Below, one piece after another: positions 10,902 to 19,113 of a stretch of DNA of 64,000 nucleotides. The DNA is from Maridesulfovibrio sp. (GTDB lineage Bacteria; Desulfobacterota; Desulfovibrionia; Desulfovibrionales; Desulfovibrionaceae), in assembly GCF_963667685.1 (NCBI RefSeq), contig NZ_OY763930.1:679001-743000 (forward strand). The letters are read 5' to 3'. The stretch's first letter is position 1, and each line of letters opens with the position of its first letter. The notes below the pieces were generated by a model. It was not told where the DNA came from. It was given only the letters and a program-made list of their open reading frames with translations, and did not search any database. A program made the translations under genes and the position numbers.

Positions 10902-10946
10902 GAAACGCTGAAAATTTCATTAGCCACCTCTTTCCGTTTCGCTTTT
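10902..10946. promoter_or_regulatory. Candidate GlpR operator region upstream of glpD
   Basis: The words gaaacgctgaaaatttc and tttccgtttcgctttt lie about 125-165 bases upstream of the glpD start and resemble the GAAACGAAA/TTTCGTTT words before glpF. Exact half-site boundaries cannot be fixed by eye. Confidence 0.4.
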
Positions 10947-11253
10947 GAACAAAATGTGACATATTGAAAACAGTATGACAAGAATTTATTTTCATTTTGC
11001 AAGACATTTACATAAAAACGAAATAAAAACGACACCTTACGACTAAAAATAAATTTTCGATTAGCGAATCAATTTTTGCTGCAAAAAACACAAAAACATA
11101 ACTTTTAAGACACCAATAACACTAAACTATGTTCCTTTCCCATTCAAATGTGAACAAATAAACGTGACTCAAAATCTGCGTCCGACAAAAATAAATTCTT
11201 TGCCTTGCGTGTGAGTGCGACTACTGCTAAGAGTCAGAATGAAGCGTAACAAT

Positions 11254-11275
11254 TTTCATTTTACATGAAACGAAT
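11254..11275. promoter_or_regulatory. Candidate autoregulatory operator of the glpR-like gene
   Basis: TTTCAT-5-ATGAAA, extended by cgaat, forms an inverted repeat about 90 bases before the regulator's start. It shares the GAAACGAAT end with the glpF palindrome, suggesting autoregulation. Confidence 0.45.
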
Positions 11276-11365
11276 ACCTTTGGATAGAAAAACAACCAAA
11301 AATACCGAAGTCTCTCATTACATAAATAAAAATTGTTCGGTGGCGAAAGGAAGGAGACGGTCGTT

Positions 11366-12190
11366 TTGACTGAAAAGCAAAAAAGAAAGAACAAAGGCAT
11401 GAAATTCAATCTCGAGTCCTTATCTAAAAGACAACGGGAAATCTTTAATATTGTAAACGAAAGAGGCTTCACTCCAATTGAATCCCTTGCTCAACATTTT
11501 GAGGTTACTCCCCAGACAATCAGAAGGGACATCAATAAACTCTGTAAAAACAATCTATTGCAGCGTTTCCACGGCGGAGCAGGCAGGGCCTCAAGTGTAG
11601 AAAATGTTGACTACAGCGCGCGTCGCAACATCCTTCATCAGGAAAAAAGACTCATCGCTGAAATGGTTGCAAAGCACATTCCCGAACATGCTTCCATGTT
11701 TATAAACATCGGTACAACCACCGAGGAAGTTGCTAAAGCTCTCGCCAACCACAAATCACTGCGCATCATCACTAACAATCTTAATGTAGCCCAGACCATG
11801 AGCAACAATGATTGCGAAGTTATCGTGGCCGGGGGCATGGTCCGCCAAAGGGATAAAGGTATTACTGGCGAAGCCACTGTTGAATTCATAAAGCAGTTCA
11901 AGGTGGATTACGGTATCATTGGTGTATCCGGCATAGATGAAGATGGCACACTGCTTGATTACGACTACCATGAAGTTCGTGTCGCCCGTGAAATCATCAA
12001 CAATGCCCGAAATATTTTTCTGGTCACCGACCACACCAAATTCAACCGTAACGCCATGGTCCGCATCGCCGATCTCGGCGAGATTGATGCTATCTTTACA
12101 GACAAGAGACCGCCGCAGGTTTTCTGCGATCTGATGAAGAGCAAGGAAGTGGATCTTTATGTGACCGAGCCTGATTCTGAAGAAGAATAG
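11366..12190 (+). CDS. glpR: DeoR-family transcriptional regulator, GlpR-like
   Basis: A 274-residue repressor of the DeoR family. The N-terminal winged helix-turn-helix has SLSKRQREIFNIVNERGF and the recognition helix block HFEVTPQTIRRDINKL, followed by the family's RFHGGA turn. The C-terminal sugar-phosphate sensor domain has FINIGTTTEEVA, ITNNLNVA and IGVSGIDEDGTLLDYD. The start is ambiguous: TTG at 11366 has AGGAG nine bases upstream, while ATG at 11399 gives a protein starting just before the HTH as in E. coli GlpR. Position beside glpD and glpFK indicates control of glycerol metabolism with glycerol 3-phosphate as probable inducer. Confidence 0.9.
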   Translation: MTEKQKRKNKGMKFNLESLSKRQREIFNIVNERGFTPIESLAQHFEVTPQTIRRDINKLCKNNLLQRFHGGAGRASSVENVDYSARRNILHQEKRLIAEMVAKHIPEHASMFINIGTTTEEVAKALANHKSLRIITNNLNVAQTMSNNDCEVIVAGGMVRQRDKGITGEATVEFIKQFKVDYGIIGVSGIDEDGTLLDYDYHEVRVAREIINNARNIFLVTDHTKFNRNAMVRIADLGEIDAIFTDKRPPQVFCDLMKSKEVDLYVTEPDSEEE

Positions 12191-12215
12191 ATACCATCAG
12201 GCACAAGACACAAAA

Positions 12216-12263
12216 AAGCAGAACCCCGCGTATGTCCGCATACGTGGGGTTCTGCTTTTTTAA
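12216..12263. terminator. Strong bidirectional terminator
   Basis: A ~19-bp stem (from aagcagaaccccgcgtatg to the mirrored catacgtggggttctgctt) with a short loop is followed by a T run. It separates the convergent glpR-like and radical SAM genes and has an A run on the other side, so it serves both. Confidence 0.93.
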
Positions 12264-12290
12264 TTCAAATGTTCATTTACCTAACAATGA

Positions 12291-13640
12291 TCACATCAGG
12301 CACTGCAAACCGCCCATAGCCCACGGACAATGTCCACAGGGAACTTCAACTCCAAGACAGTCACATTCAAACTCATTGCTCCGCCCAATAATATCATCGC
12401 AGGGAACCATGGGACAATTGGAGCAATACGGATATTCATAGTCAAGAACCTCTGACCGGAAGTATTGATACTCAGTTGACTTCCAGATCGCGGCCAGATC
12501 ACCTGTCGCTAAATTGCCGAACTGTTTCTGCCGGAGAAGCTTTTCACTGCCATCAAGAAAGCAAGTGCAACTGTGCCAAAGGAACTGGCAGGGGGAAACT
12601 TCACCTTTTGAAGTGATAAACGCTGTCCCGTTTTCCAAAAACGAGCAACTCAATTCATTTTCCGCCATCAAAGGCGGCAAACGAAGCTCAACCCCCAGCT
12701 CAGCTGCAAGTATTTTTGACCTTGCGTAAACTTCGTGCAACTGCTGAAATTCTTCAGTCTGGCTGCGCCGGTCCCATTCCGCAAGGCTGCGCAGGTTGAT
12801 CCAGACTCCGCGTAACTCCGCTTCAACACGCATTTCGCGGATAAGTTCAAAAAGCTTTTCACGCTTCATACTCCGGCCGGGATGCCATACAAAGCTGAAA
12901 TAGTTTTCTAAATCATGGCCCAGCTTATGGGCTATGCCTTTCCATTTTTCGTATAGCTCAACTGCTGCGGAGGTATTGGGATTAAATAGCGATTGTTCCT
13001 GCATGGATTCGTGAAAAGCTAAAACATGGGAACATAGAATGAATTCCGCACCCTGCCCCGCTGCCCAACGGATTACATCGGGAAGCTGGGCATAAGTTTC
13101 AGCCATAAGCACAAACTCCGCGCCCAAACGGACTTTGTGAACGCTCTTCTGCCCGGCTTCACGCAAAATTCCGAATGTCCGGGCCAGCCTGTCTGTGCTG
13201 GACTGGCCGTGCAACTCCCTTCCTATTAATGAAGGATCAATAGAATCGACTGAAATACAAAAGGTATCCACTCCGGCCCCAACCAACTCCCGTGCCCGCT
13301 GCTCATTAAAAAGAAGCCCGTTCGTCTGAAAACCGATAGAACCGTTCTCAGGCATGCGCTCACGGGCAAATGTTGCCATGGCCGCAAGATCTGGATGCAG
13401 CAAAGGCTCACCAATCCCATTCAGCACCAGTTTTTCGCAATGCTCCAAAGCCGGACCGAGCTTCTTGAAATCATCCAAACTCAGATCACCTTCAGAAATA
13501 TCGCTTTCCGGTGCATATTTCACACACATGGAACAATGCATATTGCACCGGGTGGTGACTTCCACCTGAAGTCTTGCAGGGAATTCCTTAAAAGCGAGCG
13601 GAAAAGATTTCTGGGGACCGTCTGAAATAGGTTTCAGCAT
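12291..13640 (-). CDS. Radical SAM/SPASM domain protein, putative metalloenzyme maturase
   Basis: A 449-residue radical SAM enzyme. The [4Fe-4S]-binding CxxxCxxC motif reads CNMHCSMC (residues ~32-39), followed by NGIGEPLLHPDL and a TIM-barrel core. The C-terminal half holds an extended cysteine set typical of SPASM auxiliary clusters: CQFLWHSCTCF, YCSNCPMVPC and CDCLGVEVPCGHCPW. Such proteins modify peptides or activate enzymes. The neighbours are a divergent TSCPD-domain gene and a Tat-exported HD-domain protein, an arrangement that suggests maturation of a metalloenzyme; I recall a family called by that name in Geobacter and Desulfovibrio but cannot check it. AAGGA lies nine bases before the ATG. 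Confidence 0.88.
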   Translation of the reverse strand: MLKPISDGPQKSFPLAFKEFPARLQVEVTTRCNMHCSMCVKYAPESDISEGDLSLDDFKKLGPALEHCEKLVLNGIGEPLLHPDLAAMATFARERMPENGSIGFQTNGLLFNEQRARELVGAGVDTFCISVDSIDPSLIGRELHGQSSTDRLARTFGILREAGQKSVHKVRLGAEFVLMAETYAQLPDVIRWAAGQGAEFILCSHVLAFHESMQEQSLFNPNTSAAVELYEKWKGIAHKLGHDLENYFSFVWHPGRSMKREKLFELIREMRVEAELRGVWINLRSLAEWDRRSQTEEFQQLHEVYARSKILAAELGVELRLPPLMAENELSCSFLENGTAFITSKGEVSPCQFLWHSCTCFLDGSEKLLRQKQFGNLATGDLAAIWKSTEYQYFRSEVLDYEYPYCSNCPMVPCDDIIGRSNEFECDCLGVEVPCGHCPWAMGGLQCLM

Positions 13641-13868
13641 GCCAAATATCCTTCATAAGAAATTAGTTAAATTCAACTTTTCTTTTTTGCCAAACAGCAA
13701 ATATATGAAATTCCATAATTAGGCCGGAAAGTCAAAAGACAAGCCATCGAAAAGAAGTCCCTTGACCTGCACATCAATTTCATGATGAAAAACTTCCAGC
13801 ACAATCTATTCAATACTATCCGCTCCACATTGAAGCGGAAATGACCTTAATCAAATATAGAGGATAAA

Positions 13869-14180
13869 ATGGAAAACATTACCCTTCAGCCGACCATGCC
13901 CAACCCTCTGGGAGGAAGTGAAGCTCCCGCTGACAGTCAGGTTTTCACCCCTAAAGGAGTCTGCGCAAAACTGATTCGTTTTAAAGTAGAAAATAACAGG
14001 ATCAGCTACTTAAACTTCACCGGAGGCTGCGATGGCAACCTCAAAGCCGTTTCCGCCCTTGTGAAAGGCATGGAACTTGAGCAGATCATCAATACTCTCG
14101 AAGGAATTACCTGCGGCAAGAAAAATACATCCTGTGCCGACCAGCTCTGCAAAGCTCTGCACGAGTATATGGATAGCTAA
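13869..14180 (+). CDS. TSCPD domain-containing protein (TIGR03905-like)
   Basis: A 103-residue protein with the small TSCPD fold: FTPKGVCAKLIRFKVENN, the block LNFTGGCDGNLKAVSALVKGM, and ITCGKKNTSCADQLCKAL at the end. In the family the last motif is usually TSCPD; here it reads TSCAD. The domain is also found at the C-terminus of some ribonucleotide reductases, where its conserved cysteines may bind metal. It is transcribed divergently from the radical SAM gene with 228 bases between them. A partnership with that enzyme is an inference from gene order. Confidence 0.82.
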   Translation: MENITLQPTMPNPLGGSEAPADSQVFTPKGVCAKLIRFKVENNRISYLNFTGGCDGNLKAVSALVKGMELEQIINTLEGITCGKKNTSCADQLCKALHEYMDS

Positions 14181-14202
14181 ACATATTTTTTAATCTCACG
14201 GA

Positions 14203-14243
14203 AAAACGGGGCTGTCGAATAATATTCGACAGCCCCGTTTTCT
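14203..14243. terminator. Bidirectional terminator between TSCPD gene and Tat-HD gene
   Basis: A near-perfect ~18-bp stem (aaaacggggctgtcgaat and its mirror) with almost no loop lies between the convergent genes, with A and T runs at its two sides. Confidence 0.93.
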
Positions 14244-14262
14244 TTATCTTCTTAGTGTATGC

Positions 14263-15372
14263 CTAAGCTTTCACGATAGCGTTAACCTGCTTGCGCAGTG
14301 CTGCTTTTCCATCCTTCTGCATCAGATGGTAAAGATTCATAACAGTGGCCTGACTGAAAACTGCATTGCGGAACGCATGGAACTTCTTGGAGTTTAGTTC
14401 CGCTTTGTTCATACCGTAATCCTGCATGGCAATCTCTTCCATGACCGGAATAATCCACTTTACCGCTGGAACAGTCAAAATCCAGTCGTGGTCGCCAAGA
14501 TGGGTCACAAAAGCTTCCATACTACGCTGAAGCGGAAGAGTCATGCCGTCTTTTGCGAGCAGACCATACTCAACCGGATCAACATCTGCGATAACGGCCG
14601 CAGCCTTGAGCCAGCGGACAGGAGCTTCTTCGTCCTTGGAAAAACCGGGATGATTATGGGCACAGGCTTGTGCTACGCAGACATCGGCAGGCAAACCTCG
14701 AACAACGGATTCAGCAACTCCGAGAACGTGATGTTCACCGGTTCCGGCAAGTTTGTTCTCTCCACGACAGGAGCCGTCCTGCTGCCACTGAAAAACCCAT
14801 GGTTTATGCAGATCGTGCAGAATCTGAGCAGCGACAACCACATCTCGGTCAAGGTTGAAGCCGTAAATTTTACCGTAGTTACTGTAAAGGGCCAGTGACA
14901 TCTCAACGTTTAGGGCTGTGTGGGTTGCCAGACCGCCGGGATAACAATGATGGCTGGAATACCCACTTCCGGGGGCAGTATAGAAAGGCTGGTTGGCTTT
15001 TTTGGCCGAACCGTTTTCAGGCAGGAAGGCATCATAGGAAATATCTGTGATCCAGCCGTTTTTTTCAAATTCATTATAGACGTCTTTTTTGCGTCCGCTC
15101 ACAACATTCAGAAGTTTAGGAGCCGGGTCAGCTGTAATTTCCAGTACTGCTCTACGCAACATGGGATTCTTTATTCCGGCAGCCTGATTCTGAATGTATT
15201 TCCACGAAGCCATTACCGCACCGGAATTTTCAGCCATCTGTTGCGGGGTCAACTTCAGGCAATCTTCAAGTGTAAATTCAGTGTAGGAAGCCTCAGCCAT
15301 TGCAGGCAATGCAGAAGCAGCCACAGCTGCCCCGGCAACAATACCCATCTTCAAAAATTCACGTCTTTCCAT
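14263..15372 (-). CDS. Tat-exported HD-domain protein (putative metal-dependent phosphohydrolase)
   Basis: A 369-residue protein with a twin-arginine signal (MERREFLKMG, then a mild hydrophobic stretch ending ALPAMAEA), so it should be exported folded, consistent with a pre-bound cofactor. The mature part has HD-superfamily metal ligands: YPGGLATHTALNVEMSLAL (first His), ILHDLHKPW (the HD pair, residues ~192-193), GEHHVLGVAESVV and CAHNHPGF. HD proteins often hydrolyse phosphoesters with Mn, Fe or Ni centres; substrate is unknown and a periplasmic location is unusual for the superfamily. It sits beside the radical SAM/TSCPD pair, which may mature it (inference). GGAG precedes the ATG by about ten bases. 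Confidence 0.8.
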   Translation of the reverse strand: MERREFLKMGIVAGAAVAASALPAMAEASYTEFTLEDCLKLTPQQMAENSGAVMASWKYIQNQAAGIKNPMLRRAVLEITADPAPKLLNVVSGRKKDVYNEFEKNGWITDISYDAFLPENGSAKKANQPFYTAPGSGYSSHHCYPGGLATHTALNVEMSLALYSNYGKIYGFNLDRDVVVAAQILHDLHKPWVFQWQQDGSCRGENKLAGTGEHHVLGVAESVVRGLPADVCVAQACAHNHPGFSKDEEAPVRWLKAAAVIADVDPVEYGLLAKDGMTLPLQRSMEAFVTHLGDHDWILTVPAVKWIIPVMEEIAMQDYGMNKAELNSKKFHAFRNAVFSQATVMNLYHLMQKDGKAALRKQVNAIVKA

Positions 15373-15551
15373 AACATAAACTCCATATATTCAGGTTTAA
15401 TTCACCCCTCTGACGCAGAGTTTATGCGCGATTATTATGACAGGATTATTACGATAAACACTAGTTTAAATTACAAGTTTGTTCCTGCGCAGATAGCGCA
15501 TGCGGCCTGCACATCTTTTTGGCGGAGTTCTAGATAATTCCTGTTCAGCAA

Positions 15552-15581
15552 TAAAAAAGTCCGCCCCTGATCGGAACGGAC
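15552..15581 (-). terminator. Terminator of the DsbA-like gene
   Basis: On the minus strand gtccg-tt-cc-loop-gg-gg-cggac is followed by six T residues, 40 bases downstream of the DsbA-like gene stop. Confidence 0.8.
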
Positions 15582-15622
15582 ATTAGATGCTGCTGTGTGT
15601 TGCCTATTTTGGACCGAAACAA

Positions 15623-16246
15623 TTAATTATGGTCGTCACGAAGATTGCTGAAAATTTCCCGGAAGGTGTCCAAAGAAGCCGCTCCGGTAACATTGCCGTA
15701 TCCATCTATTGCAAATGTAGGCGCGGCTTTTACAAAATTATCGCGAGCCCTTTGCGTGGTTTCCTTTAATTTTTCAAGATACACACCCTGCTCCACCGCT
15801 TCCTTGAAAATCTCTTCTTCAAGCCCGCAATCCCTAAGAACTTTCAGCAGAACATCCATTTCACCGATATTTTTACAATCGGTAAAATAAGCTTTAAAAA
15901 CCGCACTATGATATTCGTGGTAGCGGTCATGCTCTTTGGCGAATTCACCGCCCATGAGTGCCAGCCGGGAATTGCTCAGCACTTCCTGAGGCCCGAAAAA
16001 AAGGCCGTAACGCTTTGCGCGCTGGTTGATCTCTGTAAAGAAGAGACCGGCATTCATACCTGAAAAATATTCATCCAGCCGCACTCCCCCCGCTGGTGTT
16101 TCAGGGTGGATTTCATAGGGCAGCCATTCATCATTTATAACTAATTCTCCGGCAAATTCCTTTTGCAGCTTTTCGACAATACCTTTGCCGATATAACAGA
16201 ATGGGCAGATGTAATCTGAAAATATGGTAACTCTGACAGTTTTCAT
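15623..16246 (-). CDS. DsbA family oxidoreductase, FrnE/2-hydroxychromene isomerase-like
   Basis: A 207-residue thioredoxin-fold protein. The ATG at 16246 is chosen because GGAGG precedes it and the fold starts at once (MKTVRVTIFSDYICPFCYIG); an in-frame start 34 codons upstream would add sequence unrelated to the family. The CPFC active site is at residues ~14-17. Further FrnE-like blocks are EWLPYEIHPETP, SNSRLALMGGEFA and APTFAIDGYGNVTGA near the end. There is no signal peptide, so it is cytoplasmic and likely handles thiol-disulfide exchange or a glutathione-type isomerisation. It is divergent from the alcohol dehydrogenase gene with about 130 bases between them. Confidence 0.9.
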   Translation of the reverse strand: MKTVRVTIFSDYICPFCYIGKGIVEKLQKEFAGELVINDEWLPYEIHPETPAGGVRLDEYFSGMNAGLFFTEINQRAKRYGLFFGPQEVLSNSRLALMGGEFAKEHDRYHEYHSAVFKAYFTDCKNIGEMDVLLKVLRDCGLEEEIFKEAVEQGVYLEKLKETTQRARDNFVKAAPTFAIDGYGNVTGAASLDTFREIFSNLRDDHN

Positions 16247-16373
16247 GGAAGACCTCCACAGATTGTATGGGGTTATTCTAGCAAAGAGTATTTTAAGCGC
16301 AATCAGCATTTTAGATGATTCAAAGTCCATAAAACAAATTGCAGACAAAAAGGTGCTGCGTTATTCTCTGCAT

Positions 16374-17528
16374 ATGAATTTTCAATTTTCGACCGCACCT
16401 AAAATCGTCTTCGGCCCGGAGAGCGCCAGCTCCATCCCAGAATATGCAGCAGCGATGGGCAAGAACCTCTGCCTTGTGACCGGAAAGTCACCGCAAAGGA
16501 TTCAATGGATCATTGACGCCTTGCAGAGAAAAATAGCCGCTCTACATATTGTACCGATTTCGGGAGAACCGGACACAGAGCTTATTGCCGCTCACGCAGT
16601 AGAAGCCCGCGCAAAAGGGTGCGACGTGGTTGTAGCCATTGGCGGCGGCAGTGTTCTCGACGCAGGCAAAGTCATTGCAGCACTAATTCCCAACACAAGG
16701 GATGTTCTGGATTATCTGGAAGTTGTAGGCAAAGGCATGCCGCTCACGGAGAAGCCCCTGCCCCTTATAGCCGCTCCGACAACCTCCGGCACCGGCTCTG
16801 AAGTCACCGCCAACGCAGTGCTGCTTTCCGCAGAACACAAAGTTAAAGTCAGTCTGCGCTCAACCGAAATGATTCCTGATATGGCTGTTGTCGACCCGTT
16901 GCTCACCCTTTCCGCTCCCCCGGCCGTAACCGCGTCCACCGGACTGGATGCCCTGACCCAGCTCATGGAATCATTTGTCTCCCGCTTTGCATCCCCCATG
17001 ACCGATGCGCTCTGCCGTGAAGGTTTGAAGCATGGCGCAAAATCGATGCTACCGGCCTACAAAAACGGGCAGAATGTTGAAGCCCGCACAGGCATGGCGC
17101 TGGCAAGTTTATTTTCCGGCATAACCCTCGCCAACGCTAAACTCGGTGCGGTCCACGGCTTTGCCGCCCCGCTGGGCGGAGAATTCAAAGCACCGCACGG
17201 AGCTGTCTGCGCCGCACTGCTGCCCCATGTCATGGAAATTAACATCCGTGCCCTTAAAGAACGTGATCCCCATAATCCGGCACTCACCGCATACGATGAA
17301 ACAGCACAAATCCTGACCGCAGACAGTACAGCCAAGGCTGCTGACGGCATTAGCTGGACAAAAAATATCTGCCGGAAAATGAGCATACCCGGTCTTGGGG
17401 ATATTGGAGTGACTGAGCAGGATTTCAAATCCCTTGCCGCCAAAGCCGCGCGGGCCAGCAGCATGAAAGGAAATCCCATAGAGCTGACCGAAGCTGAACT
17501 GCTGGAAATTCTTGAAATGGCCCTTTAA
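16374..17528 (+). CDS. Iron-containing alcohol dehydrogenase
   Basis: A 384-residue group III alcohol dehydrogenase, NAD(P)-dependent. The ATG at 16374 gives the usual family start (MNFQFSTAPKIVFGPES); 50 codons of upstream open frame look non-coding. The nucleotide-binding GGGSVLDAGK (~ residues 91-100), APTTSGTGSEVTANAV, and the metal-binding blocks DALTQLMESF, NAKLGAVHGFAAPLGG and HGAVCAALLPHVM supply the Asp and three His ligands for iron. A role in alcohol/aldehyde interconversion is likely. The substrate cannot be told. It is followed by its own terminator. Confidence 0.95.
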   Translation: MNFQFSTAPKIVFGPESASSIPEYAAAMGKNLCLVTGKSPQRIQWIIDALQRKIAALHIVPISGEPDTELIAAHAVEARAKGCDVVVAIGGGSVLDAGKVIAALIPNTRDVLDYLEVVGKGMPLTEKPLPLIAAPTTSGTGSEVTANAVLLSAEHKVKVSLRSTEMIPDMAVVDPLLTLSAPPAVTASTGLDALTQLMESFVSRFASPMTDALCREGLKHGAKSMLPAYKNGQNVEARTGMALASLFSGITLANAKLGAVHGFAAPLGGEFKAPHGAVCAALLPHVMEINIRALKERDPHNPALTAYDETAQILTADSTAKAADGISWTKNICRKMSIPGLGDIGVTEQDFKSLAAKAARASSMKGNPIELTEAELLEILEMAL

Positions 17529-17531
17529 CTG

Positions 17532-17567
17532 AAAAGGCTTACCATGATCACGGTAAGCCTTTTTCTA
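17532..17567 (+). terminator. Terminator of the alcohol dehydrogenase gene
   Basis: A stem of about 12 bp (aaaaggcttacc / ggtaagcctttt) with an eight-base loop is followed by T residues, directly after the stop codon. Confidence 0.9.
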
Positions 17568-17786
17568 CATCCATGTTCACGCTAAAGTTGCTTTGTCCGG
17601 AGCCCCGCCTGCATCGGGGTCATAATTATTCCTCCCGATCTATTCACTGCGAAGTACAAATTTTGCCTGTTCTTTTGTCTAACATGGTGTGCTGCAACTC
17701 TGTGTTGTCCTACTATATTCAGAAATATCAATACCATACTAAATATACCCAAGAACACCACACAGCATAGAAAAAGACCTTAGCAA

Positions 17787-17816
17787 TTGCCAAAATCCAT
17801 TGCCACGGGTTATAAT
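17787..17816 (+). promoter_or_regulatory. Candidate sigma-70 promoter
   Basis: TTGCCA (17787-17792) and a perfect TATAAT (17811-17816) are 18 bases apart, placing a start site near 17823, about 35 bases before the next ATG. The rest of the 17568-17786 spacer holds only a short hairpin (ccccg/cgggg near 17603-17618). Confidence 0.6.
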
Positions 17817-17856
17817 AGGAAACTAACAGAACTCTATTCACCGCAGGAGGCAGATC

Positions 17857-19041
17857 ATGGCTAAAAGCAATAAAACTTTTTTGTCCGTCATACTGGCAGT
17901 TTTCATTCTTCTGTCCATTGCAAAAAACGCTGAGGCATACGGTGATGCTGATTTCTGGATACAAACACCTGATGACTGGACCGAAAATACCGAGGGTTTG
18001 ACAAACGACTTAAAAAAACAGGTTATCTCACCGGACCGCAACGCATTTATCGAAGTCTATGCCGCACCGGGCAATAATCCCGGCCTTCAGGCTATTGCCG
18101 ACGGCATGGAAAAAGCGATCCTCAGCCGGGGGGGAGTATATTTTCAAAACAGGATATCCAGCCGGGATGTGATGCAGGACAACCACCCGGCAATATTCAG
18201 GGAATACAGTTCATATTACAACGGAAACAAGCTCCATGCCTACGCGATTTATGCTTATGCCAAAGGGGGGGCCGTCGTTGCCATCGGGGTCTTTGCCGAA
18301 GATCTGGCCGGCAGATATCAGAATCTGGTCTACGAATGTTTGAACAGCCTGCGCTTTTCACCGCCACCGGGAATGGGCAACGATAATTACACTGGATCAC
18401 AGGGAAATCCATATGCAAACCAAGCTAACGGATGTGATCGCATAGTGGGTAAATGGCGCTGGTTCACCGGATCGCAAGCTGAATTCCACGCTGGCGGCCG
18501 CATGCCCGGAAATGGAAACAGCTGGCAATGCGTGGACCCGTCACGCGGAGTTGTCAAAATCATCTGGAGCAACGGCAAATGGGTGGACACCCTGACCATA
18601 TCTGCTGACGGAAGCCGCCTTGACGGACAGAACCAAATCGGAAACCGGGTCTGGGGCACAAGAATATCCGCAGCACCACCGCCAACTCCGCCGCAGATTC
18701 AGCAACACCAGCAGCCAAAACCGAAGATGAATTACGCAAAAAGGGTCCGCGGCAACCTCGCCGCCAGCTGGAGACTGGCCCACGGCAGCCTTAAAGCCGG
18801 AACATCGGACAGTCGGGGCGAATGGGAACTGAGCACTGTTTCGGGTACAACCCTGCGCTTCAGCGATCCATACAAAGGCGGAAAGCAAAGTTACCGGGTA
18901 GTAATCCTGACCAAAGAGGGACAGAAAGTGGATGAAAAGGTGGTCGGGATGTCCGAAGATATAACCGTCGGACCCGGCATTTATAAAATTCGCATGTTTG
19001 CAGAACAGGGATACGCTGGTTGGCGTTGTGAGTGGAATTAA
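17857..19041 (+). CDS. Secreted protein of unknown function, 394 aa
   Basis: An N-terminal signal peptide (residues 1-27, ending KNAEA) indicates export. Residues ~30-165 form an alpha/beta segment rich in aromatic residues and resembling PsbP/DUF1795-type domains (FWIQTPDDWTENTEG, then FIEVYAAPG and AIYAYAKGGAVVAIG). A central part (~190-275) with IVGKWRWFTGSQAEF and WSNGKWVDTLTISADG looks like a small beta-barrel in which glycines and tryptophans recur. A Pro/Gln linker (~276-292) leads to a C-terminal beta-rich domain ending GWRCEWN. The overall family is not recognised and the domain remarks are tentative. GGAGG precedes the ATG and a good promoter lies upstream; the gene is monocistronic. 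Confidence 0.7.
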   Translation: MAKSNKTFLSVILAVFILLSIAKNAEAYGDADFWIQTPDDWTENTEGLTNDLKKQVISPDRNAFIEVYAAPGNNPGLQAIADGMEKAILSRGGVYFQNRISSRDVMQDNHPAIFREYSSYYNGNKLHAYAIYAYAKGGAVVAIGVFAEDLAGRYQNLVYECLNSLRFSPPPGMGNDNYTGSQGNPYANQANGCDRIVGKWRWFTGSQAEFHAGGRMPGNGNSWQCVDPSRGVVKIIWSNGKWVDTLTISADGSRLDGQNQIGNRVWGTRISAAPPPTPPQIQQHQQPKPKMNYAKRVRGNLAASWRLAHGSLKAGTSDSRGEWELSTVSGTTLRFSDPYKGGKQSYRVVILTKEGQKVDEKVVGMSEDITVGPGIYKIRMFAEQGYAGWRCEWN

Positions 19042-19052
19042 CTAAACGAGAA

Positions 19053-19087
19053 GTCCGCCGGATTCATAAAAATGATTCCGGCGGACA
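19053..19087. terminator. Bidirectional terminator
   Basis: Nine complementary bases (gtccgccgg / ccggcggac) enclose an AT-rich loop between the convergent secreted-protein and sigma-54 activator genes. Confidence 0.75.
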
Positions 19088-19113
19088 TAAGAGACTTTAT
19101 ATTAAGGTTCGCC

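Larger units (their letters stand above)
10780..11365. promoter_or_regulatory. Divergent control region between glpD and the glpR-like gene
   Basis: A 586-base AT-rich spacer carrying the divergent promoters. Repressor-like words cluster at its ends (10902-10946 near glpD, 11254-11275 near the regulator gene), with more in the middle near 11015-11032 (aaaacgaaataaaaacga). A small palindrome ggaac-gg-gttcc lies at 10866-10877. No convincing gene is present. Confidence 0.55.
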
